In this document: one piece after another, positions 16,958 to 25,241 of the stretch
How the letters are laid out: every line of letters begins with the position of its first letter
How positions within the stretch are numbered: the first letter of the stretch is position 1
NCBI GenBank assembly: GCA_934658705.1
Contig: CAKUHP010000011.1
Span: forward strand, 1-49,415
Direction of reading: 5' to 3'
DNA length: 49,415 bases
From: an uncultured Collinsella sp.
GTDB lineage: Bacteria; Actinomycetota; Coriobacteriia; Coriobacteriales; Coriobacteriaceae
The notes under the pieces: model-generated
The model's input: only the letters and a program-made list of their open reading frames with translations
Databases searched by the model: none
What the model was told of the DNA's origin: nothing
Position numbers and translations under genes: made by a program

Positions 16958-18565
16958 ATGGAGCGTCATGATCTGGTCGTGGTCGGCGCCGGCCCCAGTG
17001 GCCTTTCCGCTGCCATCGAAGCCGCCAAGCGCGGGCTCGACGTCGTTGTATTTGACGAGAACGCCCGCCCCGGCGGTCAGCTGTTCAAGCAAATCCATAA
17101 GTTCTTTGGTTCCAAGGAGCACCGCGCCAAAATCCGCGGTTTTCGCATTGGCGACGAGTTGCTCGCCGAGGCGGATGCGGCGGGCGTCAACGTGGTGCTC
17201 GACGCCACGGTGATCGGCCTGTACGAGGGCCGCGAGGTCGTGGTGCGCGTGGGCGATGTCGTACGCCACGTGAAGGGCGACGCCGTGCTGGTCGCCACGG
17301 GCGCGGCCGAGAACACGCTCAACTTTCCCGGTTGGACGCTGCCCGGCGTGATCGGCGCCGGCGCCGCGCAGACCATGATGAACCTGCACGGCGTAAAGCC
17401 GGGCGACCGCGTGCTCATGGTCGGCTCGGGCAACGTTGGCCTGGTCGTGTCGTTTCAGCTGTTGCAGGCTGGCTGCGACGTGGTCGCGCTCGTCGATGCC
17501 GCGCCGCGCGTGGGCGGCTACGGCGTGCATGCTGCCAAGGTCGCCCGTTGCGGCGTGCCGTTCTATCTGTCGCATACCGTGGTGGCCGCCGAGGGCGAGG
17601 ACCGCGTGACTGGCGTCACGATCGGTGAGGTCGACGCGCATTGGCAGGTTGTTCCCGGTACCGAGAAACATTTTGACGTTGACACGATTTGCGTTGCCGT
17701 CGGCCTGTCTCCTATGAGCCAGCTGCTCTCGATGGCCGGATGCGATATGGTCGATGACCCCAAGCGCGGCGGCTATGTTCCGGTCTGCGACGAGAAGGGC
17801 GCGACAAGCGTCCCCGGTGTGTACGTTTCGGGCGACGTTGCAGGTATCGAGGAAGCTTCGTCGGCTATGATCGAGGGTCGCATTTCGGGCGTGGCAATTG
17901 CCGAGTATCTGGGTTACACCGACGCGGTGGATGCCGACGAGTCCGAGGACAAGCTCGAGGCCTCGCTCGACACGTTGCGCCAGGGCATGTTTGCACCCAA
18001 GAACCGCGGCAAGAAGATCGAGACCACGGAGGAGGGCTGTCCGGTCTCGCAGCATCTGCTGCGCCATGGCTACCTTGCCGACGAGGAGCTCGACAGCTAT
18101 CCCGGCGTGACACATATGGCAGGCGTGCATCCGGTGATCGAGTGCACCCAGAACATCCCCTGCAATCCGTGTCAGGATGCCTGCAAAAAGGGCTGCATCT
18201 CCATCGGTGAGCACATTACGTCGCTGCCGATCGTGGTCGAGGACTCACATTGCATCGACTGCGGCATGTGCGTGGCCAGCTGCCCCGGTCAGTCGATCTT
18301 TTTGGTCAACGAGGACTGCGGCGACGGCACCGCGACGGTCGCTTTGCCCTACGAGTTCTATCCGCTGCCGCAGGTGGGCGATTGCGGATGTGCACTGAGC
18401 CGCTCGGGCAAGCCGGTGTGCGATGCCCAGGTGGTGCGCGTGCGCAGCGTCAAGGCGTTTGACAAGACGGCGCTCGTGACCATGAGCGTGCCCAAGGAAT
18501 TTGCCATGACGGCGCGCATGTTCAAGCCTACTGAGGAGACCGAGGAGGTGGCCTGCCATGAGTGA
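16958..18565 (+). CDS. FAD/NAD-binding oxidoreductase with C-terminal [4Fe-4S] domain (opine oxidase subunit A-like)
   Basis: A 535-residue flavoprotein. The N-terminus has the dinucleotide fold VVVGAGPSG (7-15) and PGGQLF. A second Rossmann motif is VLMVGSGNVG, and GVYVSGDVAG closes the FAD site. From about residue 395 two Cys clusters follow (CTQNIPCNPCQDACKKGC and CIDCGMCVASCPG), a ferredoxin-type addition that would carry [4Fe-4S] clusters. This combination resembles the alpha subunits of sarcosine, opine or hydroxyproline dehydrogenases. It overlaps the next gene by 8 bases. The electron acceptor is unknown. Confidence 0.87.
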   Translation: MERHDLVVVGAGPSGLSAAIEAAKRGLDVVVFDENARPGGQLFKQIHKFFGSKEHRAKIRGFRIGDELLAEADAAGVNVVLDATVIGLYEGREVVVRVGDVVRHVKGDAVLVATGAAENTLNFPGWTLPGVIGAGAAQTMMNLHGVKPGDRVLMVGSGNVGLVVSFQLLQAGCDVVALVDAAPRVGGYGVHAAKVARCGVPFYLSHTVVAAEGEDRVTGVTIGEVDAHWQVVPGTEKHFDVDTICVAVGLSPMSQLLSMAGCDMVDDPKRGGYVPVCDEKGATSVPGVYVSGDVAGIEEASSAMIEGRISGVAIAEYLGYTDAVDADESEDKLEASLDTLRQGMFAPKNRGKKIETTEEGCPVSQHLLRHGYLADEELDSYPGVTHMAGVHPVIECTQNIPCNPCQDACKKGCISIGEHITSLPIVVEDSHCIDCGMCVASCPGQSIFLVNEDCGDGTATVALPYEFYPLPQVGDCGCALSRSGKPVCDAQVVRVRSVKAFDKTALVTMSVPKEFAMTARMFKPTEETEEVACHE

Positions 18566-18926
18566 GGCCGTGAACTTTTACAAGGAGCCGGGCGAGCCGC
18601 TCGACCGTGCGGCGATTGACTTGGGGCCCTACGTGCCCGCGCCCGATGACGACGTGCTCGTGTGCCGTTGCGAAGAGGTGACCAAGGGCGATATTCGCCG
18701 CGCCATCCACGACGGCATGTACACCATGACCGAGATCCGTCGTTATCTGCGCCAGGGCATGGGCTTGTGCCAGGGGCAGAGCTGCACCAAGCTCGTGCGC
18801 CGCATTATGGCCACGGAGCTTGCGGGCACACCGGCGGTAGCGCTTTTGGAGCCCGAGACCTCGCGAGCGCCCATGCGCCCGATCGAGATGAGCGTGCTCG
18901 GCAACGGCGAAGAGGGGAGAGCGTAG
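18558..18926 (+). CDS. BFD-like [2Fe-2S] protein
   Basis: A 122-residue protein with a bacterioferritin-associated-ferredoxin-like domain: CRCEEVTKGDIRRAI (Cys36, Cys38) and GLCQGQSC (Cys71, Cys76). In other opine oxidases this domain is fused to the alpha subunit; here it is a separate gene overlapping the end of that subunit's gene by 8 bases, which implies coupled expression and complex formation. The C-terminal tail (about 30 residues) is Pro/Glu-rich. It likely relays electrons between the two flavoproteins. Confidence 0.88.
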   Translation: MSEAVNFYKEPGEPLDRAAIDLGPYVPAPDDDVLVCRCEEVTKGDIRRAIHDGMYTMTEIRRYLRQGMGLCQGQSCTKLVRRIMATELAGTPAVALLEPETSRAPMRPIEMSVLGNGEEGRA

Positions 18927-18928
18927 CC

Positions 18929-20080
18929 ATGGCGGGAACTTATGCAGATATCACCGACGTCGCCTGCGATGTCGTCATTATCGGCGCCGGCGTGATCGGA
19001 TGTGCGGCGGCGTACAACCTGGCCAAGAAGGGCCGCAGCGTCACGGTGCTCGACCGCGAGCCCAATGTGGGCGAGGGCGCGAGCTCGCGCAACGGCGGCG
19101 GCGTTCGCCAGAGCGGCCGCGATGGTCGCGAGCTGCCGCTTGCCATGTATGCCGTCGAGAACATTTGGCCTACGCTGTCCGACGAGCTGGGCGCCGACGT
19201 CGAGTACGTCAAGCGCGGCAACCTGCGCCTGGGCAAGACCGAGGAACACCTGCAGACGCTTCGTAAGCTGGCGAGCATGTCGCAGGGCCTGGGGCTCGAT
19301 ATGAAGATGATCGGACCCGAGGAGGTGCGCGAGATTAACCCGTACCTGTCCGACCAGGTCATCGGCGCCTCGTGGTGCCCTACGGACGGACATGCCAACC
19401 CCATGCGCACCACGCTCGCGTATTATCGCGCGGCCAAGGCGCTCGGCGTGCGCTTCGTGACGGGTGTCGAGGTCAAGCGCCTGCGTAAGGTGCGCGGCCG
19501 CGTCGCGGGCGTCGAGTGCAACATCGGCACCTTTACGGCCAACGACGTGCTGCTGGCGGCGGGCCTGGGCAGTCGCGGTATCGCCGCGAGCGTAGGCGTC
19601 GACATCCCCATGACGGGATCGCTTATCGAGTGCCTGGTCACCGAGGCCGAGCCCACGATGTTTCCGCAGATGCTCGGCGTTGCCACGGGAGATTTTTACG
19701 GACATCAGACGGCGCATGGCTCGTTTGTCTTTGGCGGCAGCTCGGGTCTTGAGGAGTCGAACGGCGCATTTGGCGGCCGTCCCACCTCGAGCATTACCGC
19801 ACCGGCTGAGTGTCGCGCCATCATGGGCTACATTCCGCGCCTGGCCGACGCCAAGATCGTGCGAACCTGGGCCGGCTGGGAGGACGAGAGCGCCGATGGC
19901 GTGCCGGTGATCTCGAAGATCGACGAGGTTCCGGGCCTGACCATCGCCTGTGCCTTTACCGGGCACGGATTCGGCATCTCGCCGATCGTGGGCCTGCTGC
20001 TGTCCGAGCTGGTGTGCGATGAGCCCACGACACTCGATATCTCGGCATTTCGCTACGATCGCTTTAAGGCGTGGTTGTGA
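18929..20080 (+). CDS. FAD-dependent amine/amino-acid oxidoreductase (DAO family, subunit B-like)
   Basis: A 383-residue DAO-fold flavoprotein: DVVIIGAGVIGCAAAYNLAKKG (GAGVIG at 19-24), ASSRNGGGVRQSGR after the first beta-alpha-beta unit, and the C-terminal ACAFTGHGFGISPIVG that closes over FAD. This is the catalytic subunit type of sarcosine, opine and D-amino-acid dehydrogenases, which oxidise a C-N bond to an imine. ATG 18929 is preceded by GAGGGGAGAGC; longer open frame upstream lies inside the BFD gene. It ends 1 base into the next gene (TGATG). The substrate is unresolved: sarcosine-, opine-, hydroxyproline- or amine-type. Confidence 0.88.
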   Translation: MAGTYADITDVACDVVIIGAGVIGCAAAYNLAKKGRSVTVLDREPNVGEGASSRNGGGVRQSGRDGRELPLAMYAVENIWPTLSDELGADVEYVKRGNLRLGKTEEHLQTLRKLASMSQGLGLDMKMIGPEEVREINPYLSDQVIGASWCPTDGHANPMRTTLAYYRAAKALGVRFVTGVEVKRLRKVRGRVAGVECNIGTFTANDVLLAAGLGSRGIAASVGVDIPMTGSLIECLVTEAEPTMFPQMLGVATGDFYGHQTAHGSFVFGGSSGLEESNGAFGGRPTSSITAPAECRAIMGYIPRLADAKIVRTWAGWEDESADGVPVISKIDEVPGLTIACAFTGHGFGISPIVGLLLSELVCDEPTTLDISAFRYDRFKAWL

Positions 20081-21264
20081 TGGAGGATTTCTCGTACCGC
20101 CTGCCCACGCACTTTGTGTTCGGCCATGGTTCCGAGCGCGAGGCGGGCCGGCTTGTCGCACACTACGGCGGCACCAAGGTGCTCGTGCTGTTTGGCGGCG
20201 GCTCGGTCGAGCGGTCGGGCCTGCTGGCGCGTGTGCTCAACTTACTCGATCGGGCGCTGCTCGACCACGTCGAGCTTAAGGGCGTCAAGCCCAACCCGCT
20301 GCTGAGCACGGTCTACGAGGGCATATCGCTTGTGCGCGATGAGCACGTGGACTTTATTCTCGCGCTTGGCGGCGGCAGCGTTATCGATACCGCGAAGGCC
20401 ATTGCTGCCGGCGCGCGTTATCCGGGTGATGTGTGGGACTTTTACGGCGGCGACCGCACGCCCGATCGGGCCTTGCCGGTCGGCTGTGTGCTTACCATCG
20501 CGGCTTCCGGTTCCGAGGCCTCGCCCGATTCGGTGATCACGCAGGATGGCTCGATGCTCAAGCGCGAGACGTCCTCGCCGGTGCTGCTGCCGACGTTTAG
20601 CATCCTGAATCCCGAGTTGACCGAGACCTTGCCGGCATATCAGACGGCGTGCGGCATTACCGACATGTACTCGCACCTGTTGGAGCGCTATGTGAGCAGG
20701 AGCAGTGCCGTCGGTGTGTCCGACCGTATGATCGAGGGCCTGATGCTGGCGATCATCGACGAGGCGGCGCCTGTTGTTGAGGGCCCGCGGGACTACGATG
20801 CCCGCGCCAACCTGATGTGGGCGGCCACGATGGCGCACTGCGGTATCGCCGGTGCCGATCGCAAGCACGACTGGGCGAGTCACGATATCGAGTACGCCCT
20901 GTCGTCGCGCTACGGCGTGGCGCACGGCGCGGGACTTGCCGTGGTGATTCCGTCGGTGCTCACGTATTACCTGGATGTCGAGGTTGCCGCGGTGCCGCGT
21001 TTGGCGCAGCTGGCGCGTCGTGTGTGGGGTGTGGATGAGGCCGACGATATGGTCGCCGCCCGTGCCGGCGTTGAGGCCCAGCGTTCGTTCTTCGCTTCAC
21101 TGGGTATGCCGACGACGCTCGAGGAGGTGGGCGGAAAGCTCGAGGATATTCCCTCGCTGGCCCACGAGACGTGCTTTGCCGGCGGTCGCGCCGGTACCGT
21201 GGGAGGCTATCTCCCGCTCGATGAGCATGCTGTCGCACGCATCTTCAGCCTGATGCTTGCCTAA
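20080..21264 (+). CDS. Iron-containing alcohol dehydrogenase (BDH/YqhD-like)
   Basis: A 394-residue group III alcohol dehydrogenase. The cofactor loop is LALGGGSVIDTAKAIAAGA (GGGSVID at 97-103). The metal-binding region contains TDMYSHLLERYVS and ASHDIEYALSSRYGVAHGAGLAVVIPS, supplying Asp and His ligands. Such enzymes reduce aldehydes with NAD(P)H. The start ATG overlaps the stop of the preceding flavoprotein gene (TGATG), so an aldehyde made by the oxidase complex is a plausible substrate; this is inference. A truncated paralogue is at 9737-10261. It is the last gene of the cluster and is followed by the palindromic repeat. Confidence 0.92.
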   Translation: MEDFSYRLPTHFVFGHGSEREAGRLVAHYGGTKVLVLFGGGSVERSGLLARVLNLLDRALLDHVELKGVKPNPLLSTVYEGISLVRDEHVDFILALGGGSVIDTAKAIAAGARYPGDVWDFYGGDRTPDRALPVGCVLTIAASGSEASPDSVITQDGSMLKRETSSPVLLPTFSILNPELTETLPAYQTACGITDMYSHLLERYVSRSSAVGVSDRMIEGLMLAIIDEAAPVVEGPRDYDARANLMWAATMAHCGIAGADRKHDWASHDIEYALSSRYGVAHGAGLAVVIPSVLTYYLDVEVAAVPRLAQLARRVWGVDEADDMVAARAGVEAQRSFFASLGMPTTLEEVGGKLEDIPSLAHETCFAGGRAGTVGGYLPLDEHAVARIFSLMLA

Positions 21265-21270
21265 TACCTG

Positions 21271-21340
21271 CCAGGAAGGGACAGGTTTATTTTGCTAGGT
21301 AAAGCGTTTGACCTGCCAAAATAAACCTGTCCCTTTTTGG
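21271..21340. repeat. Palindromic repeat, copy 2
   Basis: A second copy of the 8832-8915 element. Its 24-base arms (21271-21294 and 21317-21340, core AAGGGACAGGTTTATTTTG) differ at two positions, and the centre (CTAGGTAAAGCGTTTGACCTG) resembles copy 1. It begins 7 bases after the iron ADH stop and ends CCCTTTTTGG, so here it could serve as the operon's terminator. Confidence 0.85.
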
Positions 21341-21463
21341 TCGGTCGCCGTCTGTGGGCAGATTGGCAACGCTCGCTGATTACGGTCTTGACCTGCGTTA
21401 GAATAAGGGCATCTGATTATCCGGGCGCATGGAGGAGTGCGCCCGTATGCTGAGGAGGACTTT

Positions 21464-23158
21464 ATGGCAACTGTTGCCGCACCTATCGACGCTACGTCGA
21501 CCGCCGCTTGGAAGGCGCTCGAGGCCCATCAGGAGAAGCTCGAGGCCGAGGGCATCGATCTTAAGGCCTGGTTCGCTGCTGACGCCGACCGCGTGAACAA
21601 GCTGAGCTTTGACGCCGGTGACCTGCACTTCGACCTGTCCAAGAACCTGGTGACCGATGAGACCGTCAAGCTGCTGTGCGATCTTGCCCGCGAGGTGAAG
21701 CTCGAGGAGCGCCGCGACGCCATGTTCTCCGGCGAGCACATCAACACCACCGAGGACCGTGCCGTCCTGCACACCGCGCTTCGCCGTCCGGCAAGCGAGA
21801 AGGGCCAGCTCATCGTTGACGGCCAGGATGTCGTCGCCGACGTGCACGAGGTCCTCGACCGCATGTATGCCTTCGCCGAGCGCGTGCGCTCCGGTGAGTG
21901 GAAGGGCGTTACCGGCAAGAAGATCGAGCACCTGGTGTCCATCGGCATCGGCGGCTCTGACCTGGGCCCGGTCATGGCCTACGAGGCCCTGCGTCCCTAC
22001 GCCGACGCCGGTATCGATTGCCGCTATATCTCCAACATCGATCCCAACGACCAGGCCGAGAAGCTCAAGGGTCTGGACCCCGAGACCACGCTCGTGATCA
22101 TCGTCTCCAAGACCTTCACCACGCTCGAGACCCTCACCAATGCCCGCGAGGTCAAGACCTGGATGCTCGAGCAGCTCAAGGCTCAGGGTGCCATCGACGG
22201 TTCCGAGGAGCAGAACGCCGAGGCTGTGGCAAAGCACTTCGTCGCCGTTTCCACCGCACTCGAGAAGGTTGAGGCCTTCGGTATCGACCCTGCCAACGCC
22301 TTCGGCTTCTGGAATTGGGTCGGCGGCCGCTACTCCGTCGACTCCGCCGTGGGCCTGTCGCTGATCGTCGTGCTCGGCCCCGAGCGCTTCCAGCAGTTCC
22401 TCGAGGGCTTCCACGCCATCGACGAGTACTTCTGCAACACGCCGCTCGAGAACAACGCCGTCGCGCTGATGGGCCTGCTCAACGTCTGGTACGTCAACTT
22501 CTTCGGTTCCAAGAGCCATGCCGTTCTGCCGTACAGCCAGTACCTGCACCGTTTCCCGGCCTACCTGCAGCAGCTCACCATGGAGTCCAACGGCAAGCAC
22601 GTCCGCTGGGACGGCAGTGCTGTGACCTCCGACACCGGTGAGATCTTCTGGGGCGAGCCCGGCACCAACGGCCAGCACGCCTTCTATCAGCTGCTGCACC
22701 AGGGCACCGTGGTGGTTCCGGCCGACTTCATTGCTTTCGCCAACACCGCCAACCCCGCGACCGACAACGGCCAGGACGTCCACGAGCTGTTCCTGGGCAA
22801 CTTCCTGGCCCAGACCAAGGCGCTCGCCTTTGGCAAGACGGCCGATGAGGTGCGCGCCGAGGGCACGCCCGAGCAGATCGTCCCGGCCCGCTGCTTTGAG
22901 GGCAACCGTCCGACGACCTCCATTTTCGGTGACACGCTGAGCCCGTTCGCACTCGGCGAGCTCATCGCCCTGTACGAGCACATCGTGTTTGTCGAGGGTA
23001 CGGTCTGGGGCATCGACTCCTACGACCAGTGGGGCGTCGAGCTGGGCAAGCAGCTTGCCAAGCAGATCACCCCTGCTTTCCACGACGACGCCGCCAAGGC
23101 CGAGCAGGACGCTTCGACCCAGGCGCTCATCGAGTTCTACCGCGCTCACCGCAAGTAG
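21464..23158 (+). CDS. pgi: Glucose-6-phosphate isomerase
   Basis: A 564-residue PGI, interconverting glucose 6-phosphate and fructose 6-phosphate. The SIS-type phosphate-binding motif [20 protein letters not shown], the SKTFTTLET segment, [22 protein letters not shown] and the C-terminal [13 protein letters not shown] region are all present. GAGGAGGACTTT precedes ATG 21464. It is a single-gene unit between the palindromic repeat and its own terminator. It has the high-GC, strongly biased codon use expected of a highly expressed core gene. Confidence 0.97.
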   Translation: MATVAAPIDATSTAAWKALEAHQEKLEAEGIDLKAWFAADADRVNKLSFDAGDLHFDLSKNLVTDETVKLLCDLAREVKLEERRDAMFSGEHINTTEDRAVLHTALRRPASEKGQLIVDGQDVVADVHEVLDRMYAFAERVRSGEWKGVTGKKIEHLVSIGIGGSDLGPVMAYEALRPYADAGIDCRYISNIDPNDQAEKLKGLDPETTLVIIVSKTFTTLETLTNAREVKTWMLEQLKAQGAIDGSEEQNAEAVAKHFVAVSTALEKVEAFGIDPANAFGFWNWVGGRYSVDSAVGLSLIVVLGPERFQQFLEGFHAIDEYFCNTPLENNAVALMGLLNVWYVNFFGSKSHAVLPYSQYLHRFPAYLQQLTMESNGKHVRWDGSAVTSDTGEIFWGEPGTNGQHAFYQLLHQGTVVVPADFIAFANTANPATDNGQDVHELFLGNFLAQTKALAFGKTADEVRAEGTPEQIVPARCFEGNRPTTSIFGDTLSPFALGELIALYEHIVFVEGTVWGIDSYDQWGVELGKQLAKQITPAFHDDAAKAEQDASTQALIEFYRAHRK

Positions 23159-23188
23159 GATTCGCTGCGATAAGTAACGCATAGCTGA

Positions 23189-23229
23189 CAAGGGCCCGTA
23201 TCCGTTGGGATGCGGGCCCTTGCTGTTTG
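23189..23229 (+). terminator. Intrinsic terminator after pgi
   Basis: CAAGGGCCCGTATCC (23189-23203) pairs with GGATGCGGGCCCTTG (23208-23222) apart from one wobble, followed by CTGTTTG. It also lies downstream of the minus-strand ATPase gene. Confidence 0.85.
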
Positions 23230-23259
23230 CGGTCGAGCGTGGCGGACTGCGCTGCGTTG

Positions 23260-24570
23260 TTAATGGGCGAATTCGACCTGGGTGGTGTCTCGCTGCGCTT
23301 CGGGCAGTTCCCCGTACAGCGGATGGTCTTCGAGCCTAAAGCGTTCGACCTGCTCGGGGGCGCGACCGCGCACAAAGAGCCATGAGCGATCGATCGGTGT
23401 CGCCATAAGTGTGCTGGGCAATGTGTCGGCTCGGTCGGAAAACACTCGGGCGCTCTCGGGGTCTTGGAACGCCAGCACCAGATGCGCGTCGCAGTTGCCC
23501 ATGATGGAGCGTGCACGCGCCTCCCCGTAGAGCGCATCGAGCTGGTTGGTCGACTGCAGCAGCAGAGTTGCCCAGATGTTGCGGCTTCGGATAATCGAGA
23601 GCACGTTGTCGATCTGGGGAATCTGCAGGTTTGCAAAGTCGTCGAGCATAAAGCGTACGGGCACGGGCAGGCTGCCATCGGGCTGCTTGTCGGCCTCGCG
23701 TATGAGGCCCATAAACGCCTGCGTAATAAAGAGGCTGGTTAGCGGGTCGAGATTGCGGTCGATATCGCTCACGGTTACAAACAGGGCACAAGGGGCGTGT
23801 CCCATCGAGGCGAAGTCCGCCTGGTGGCATTCCTGATAGAGCTGCGCCGCGCCGTCGAACCCCAGGCACATGACCTTTTCGGCAAGAATGCCGATGATAC
23901 TCGCATGCATGCGCTCGGCGCTTTGCGTACTGGCGTAGCGGCGCCAGAGCGATAGGGCATAGCTTTGGGGGTCGGTCGTGATCAGGTCGTCAAGCAGTCG
24001 ACCCGTGGCGCCATCCTCCAGGTGCTCGATGAGCTTGATGACCGAGCAGGTCGTCTGCTCGTCAGCGGGCAGCTGCTCTGTGACGTAGGCGATGAAGCAC
24101 GACAACAGGTTTGCTGCCGCATGGTCCCAAAATGGCTGGTTGTTGTCCTCGATGGGGCAGATTGCCTTTGCCACCGAGAGGATGTCCTGCTGGTTGGGCC
24201 TGCCGTCCGCCTTACGGCGAATATGCCTCAGGGGGTTGTAGCCACAGCGCTCGATGCCATGCGCAAGGGTTGGGGCGTTGTTGAGGTCGGCAAAGTTGAG
24301 GCATTGCACATGGTAGCCGTGTGCCGCCAGCACGGGACCCACTTCGCGACAGAGCGTGCCCTTGGTATCGAGCACGATATAGCTCGCGTTCATCTGCAGC
24401 AGGTTGGGCTTGAGGACGTTTCGGGTCTTGCCGGCTCCCGAGGGGCCGATCACGAGCGCGTTGTTGTTGAGCCCCGTTTGGCGGGTGTCGCAGGAAAGCG
24501 TTCGATCCTTGGCGAGGATGGTGGTCGATGCGGACTCGGGTGCGGTGAGTCGGCTGGCGAGGTTAGACAT
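23260..24570 (-). CDS. VirD4/TraG-like ATPase without membrane anchor
   Basis: A 436-residue ATPase of the type IV coupling-protein family. Walker A is GPSGAGKT (42-49), SYIVLDTKGTL follows, and Walker B is VRFMLDD (305-311) in the TraG-type context PVRFMLDDFANL. Later motifs LLLQSTNQLDALYG and VLAFQDPESARVFSDR also match TraG. Coupling proteins pump DNA or protein into secretion channels. This one lacks the usual N-terminal membrane helices and no relaxase or mating-pair genes are nearby. The start at 24570 has AAGGAGGT upstream and overlaps the ClpP-like stop by 8 bases. It could be a relic of a mobile element or a partner of the protease. Confidence 0.85.
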   Translation of the reverse strand: MSNLASRLTAPESASTTILAKDRTLSCDTRQTGLNNNALVIGPSGAGKTRNVLKPNLLQMNASYIVLDTKGTLCREVGPVLAAHGYHVQCLNFADLNNAPTLAHGIERCGYNPLRHIRRKADGRPNQQDILSVAKAICPIEDNNQPFWDHAAANLLSCFIAYVTEQLPADEQTTCSVIKLIEHLEDGATGRLLDDLITTDPQSYALSLWRRYASTQSAERMHASIIGILAEKVMCLGFDGAAQLYQECHQADFASMGHAPCALFVTVSDIDRNLDPLTSLFITQAFMGLIREADKQPDGSLPVPVRFMLDDFANLQIPQIDNVLSIIRSRNIWATLLLQSTNQLDALYGEARARSIMGNCDAHLVLAFQDPESARVFSDRADTLPSTLMATPIDRSWLFVRGRAPEQVERFRLEDHPLYGELPEAQRDTTQVEFAH

Positions 24571-25180
24571 GGGCGACCTCCTTGGTGGCCGAGAGGGTTC
24601 CGTGGGCAAAGCCGAGCTCAACGGCGCGCTCGGCCGAAAGGTAGGTGTCTTTTGCGGTGAGGGATTGGATGCGCTTGAGCGGGAGGCCGCTGCGGTCCGA
24701 GAGGATCTGCGTGAGGGTCTTGCGGGTCTGCATGAGGCGCCGACTGGTCTCCTGCATCGTGAGCGCTGAGCCGCCCGCCCCTTGGGGGATCAACGGGTCG
24801 TGAATCATGAGCTCTGCATGGGGAGCCATACGGCGATCGTCGCCGCCCATAAAGATCACGGCGCCCATGGATGCGGCAAATTCGAGGCAGACGGTGTGGA
24901 CGGGGCACGATGCGAGTTGCATGGTGTCATAGATCGCAAGACCCGCTCGCACACTTCCTCCGGTGCTGGCGATGAATATGGTGATGGGACGGCAGGGGTC
25001 GGTGGCATCGAGCAGGCGGATCTGCTGGCAAAGGTCGTGGGCCATCGGGGTTTCGATGTTTCCCGTGACGGAGAGTTCGCGGCGGGCGAGCATCTCGTCA
25101 TAGATGCTGGTGAGCGTGATGCCTCGGGCGGATTCACGCATGGTGAGGGGGCTGATAACGGGGGATTGACAGGTGTCCAT
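24563..25180 (-). CDS. ClpP-like serine protease
   Basis: A 205-residue ClpP-family peptidase, about the normal length. The catalytic triad is intact by motif: Ser104 in FAASMGAVIFMGG, His127 in LMIHDPL and Asp178 in AKDTYLSAERA. IASTGGSVRAGLAIYDTM forms the oxyanion strand. The GAAAGGAG before ATG 25180 decides the start; the 49 residues of open frame upstream are excluded. It sits between an unknown gene and a VirD4-like ATPase and shares 8 bases with the latter, so it is an accessory paralogue rather than housekeeping clpP, which normally neighbours tig or clpX. Confidence 0.9.
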   Translation of the reverse strand: MDTCQSPVISPLTMRESARGITLTSIYDEMLARRELSVTGNIETPMAHDLCQQIRLLDATDPCRPITIFIASTGGSVRAGLAIYDTMQLASCPVHTVCLEFAASMGAVIFMGGDDRRMAPHAELMIHDPLIPQGAGGSALTMQETSRRLMQTRKTLTQILSDRSGLPLKRIQSLTAKDTYLSAERAVELGFAHGTLSATKEVAHV

Positions 25181-25241
25181 AGGGACTCCTTTCTGGTTGG
25201 TTGTGTTGTGAGATGGGTTGCCGCCCGCCGAGGCGGGCGAG

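Noticed and set aside
18662..18928. Upstream extension of the DAO flavoprotein gene
   Set aside because: It is out of frame with, and overlaps, the BFD-like gene, whose Cys motifs are clear. ATG 18929 has the RBS and family N-terminus.
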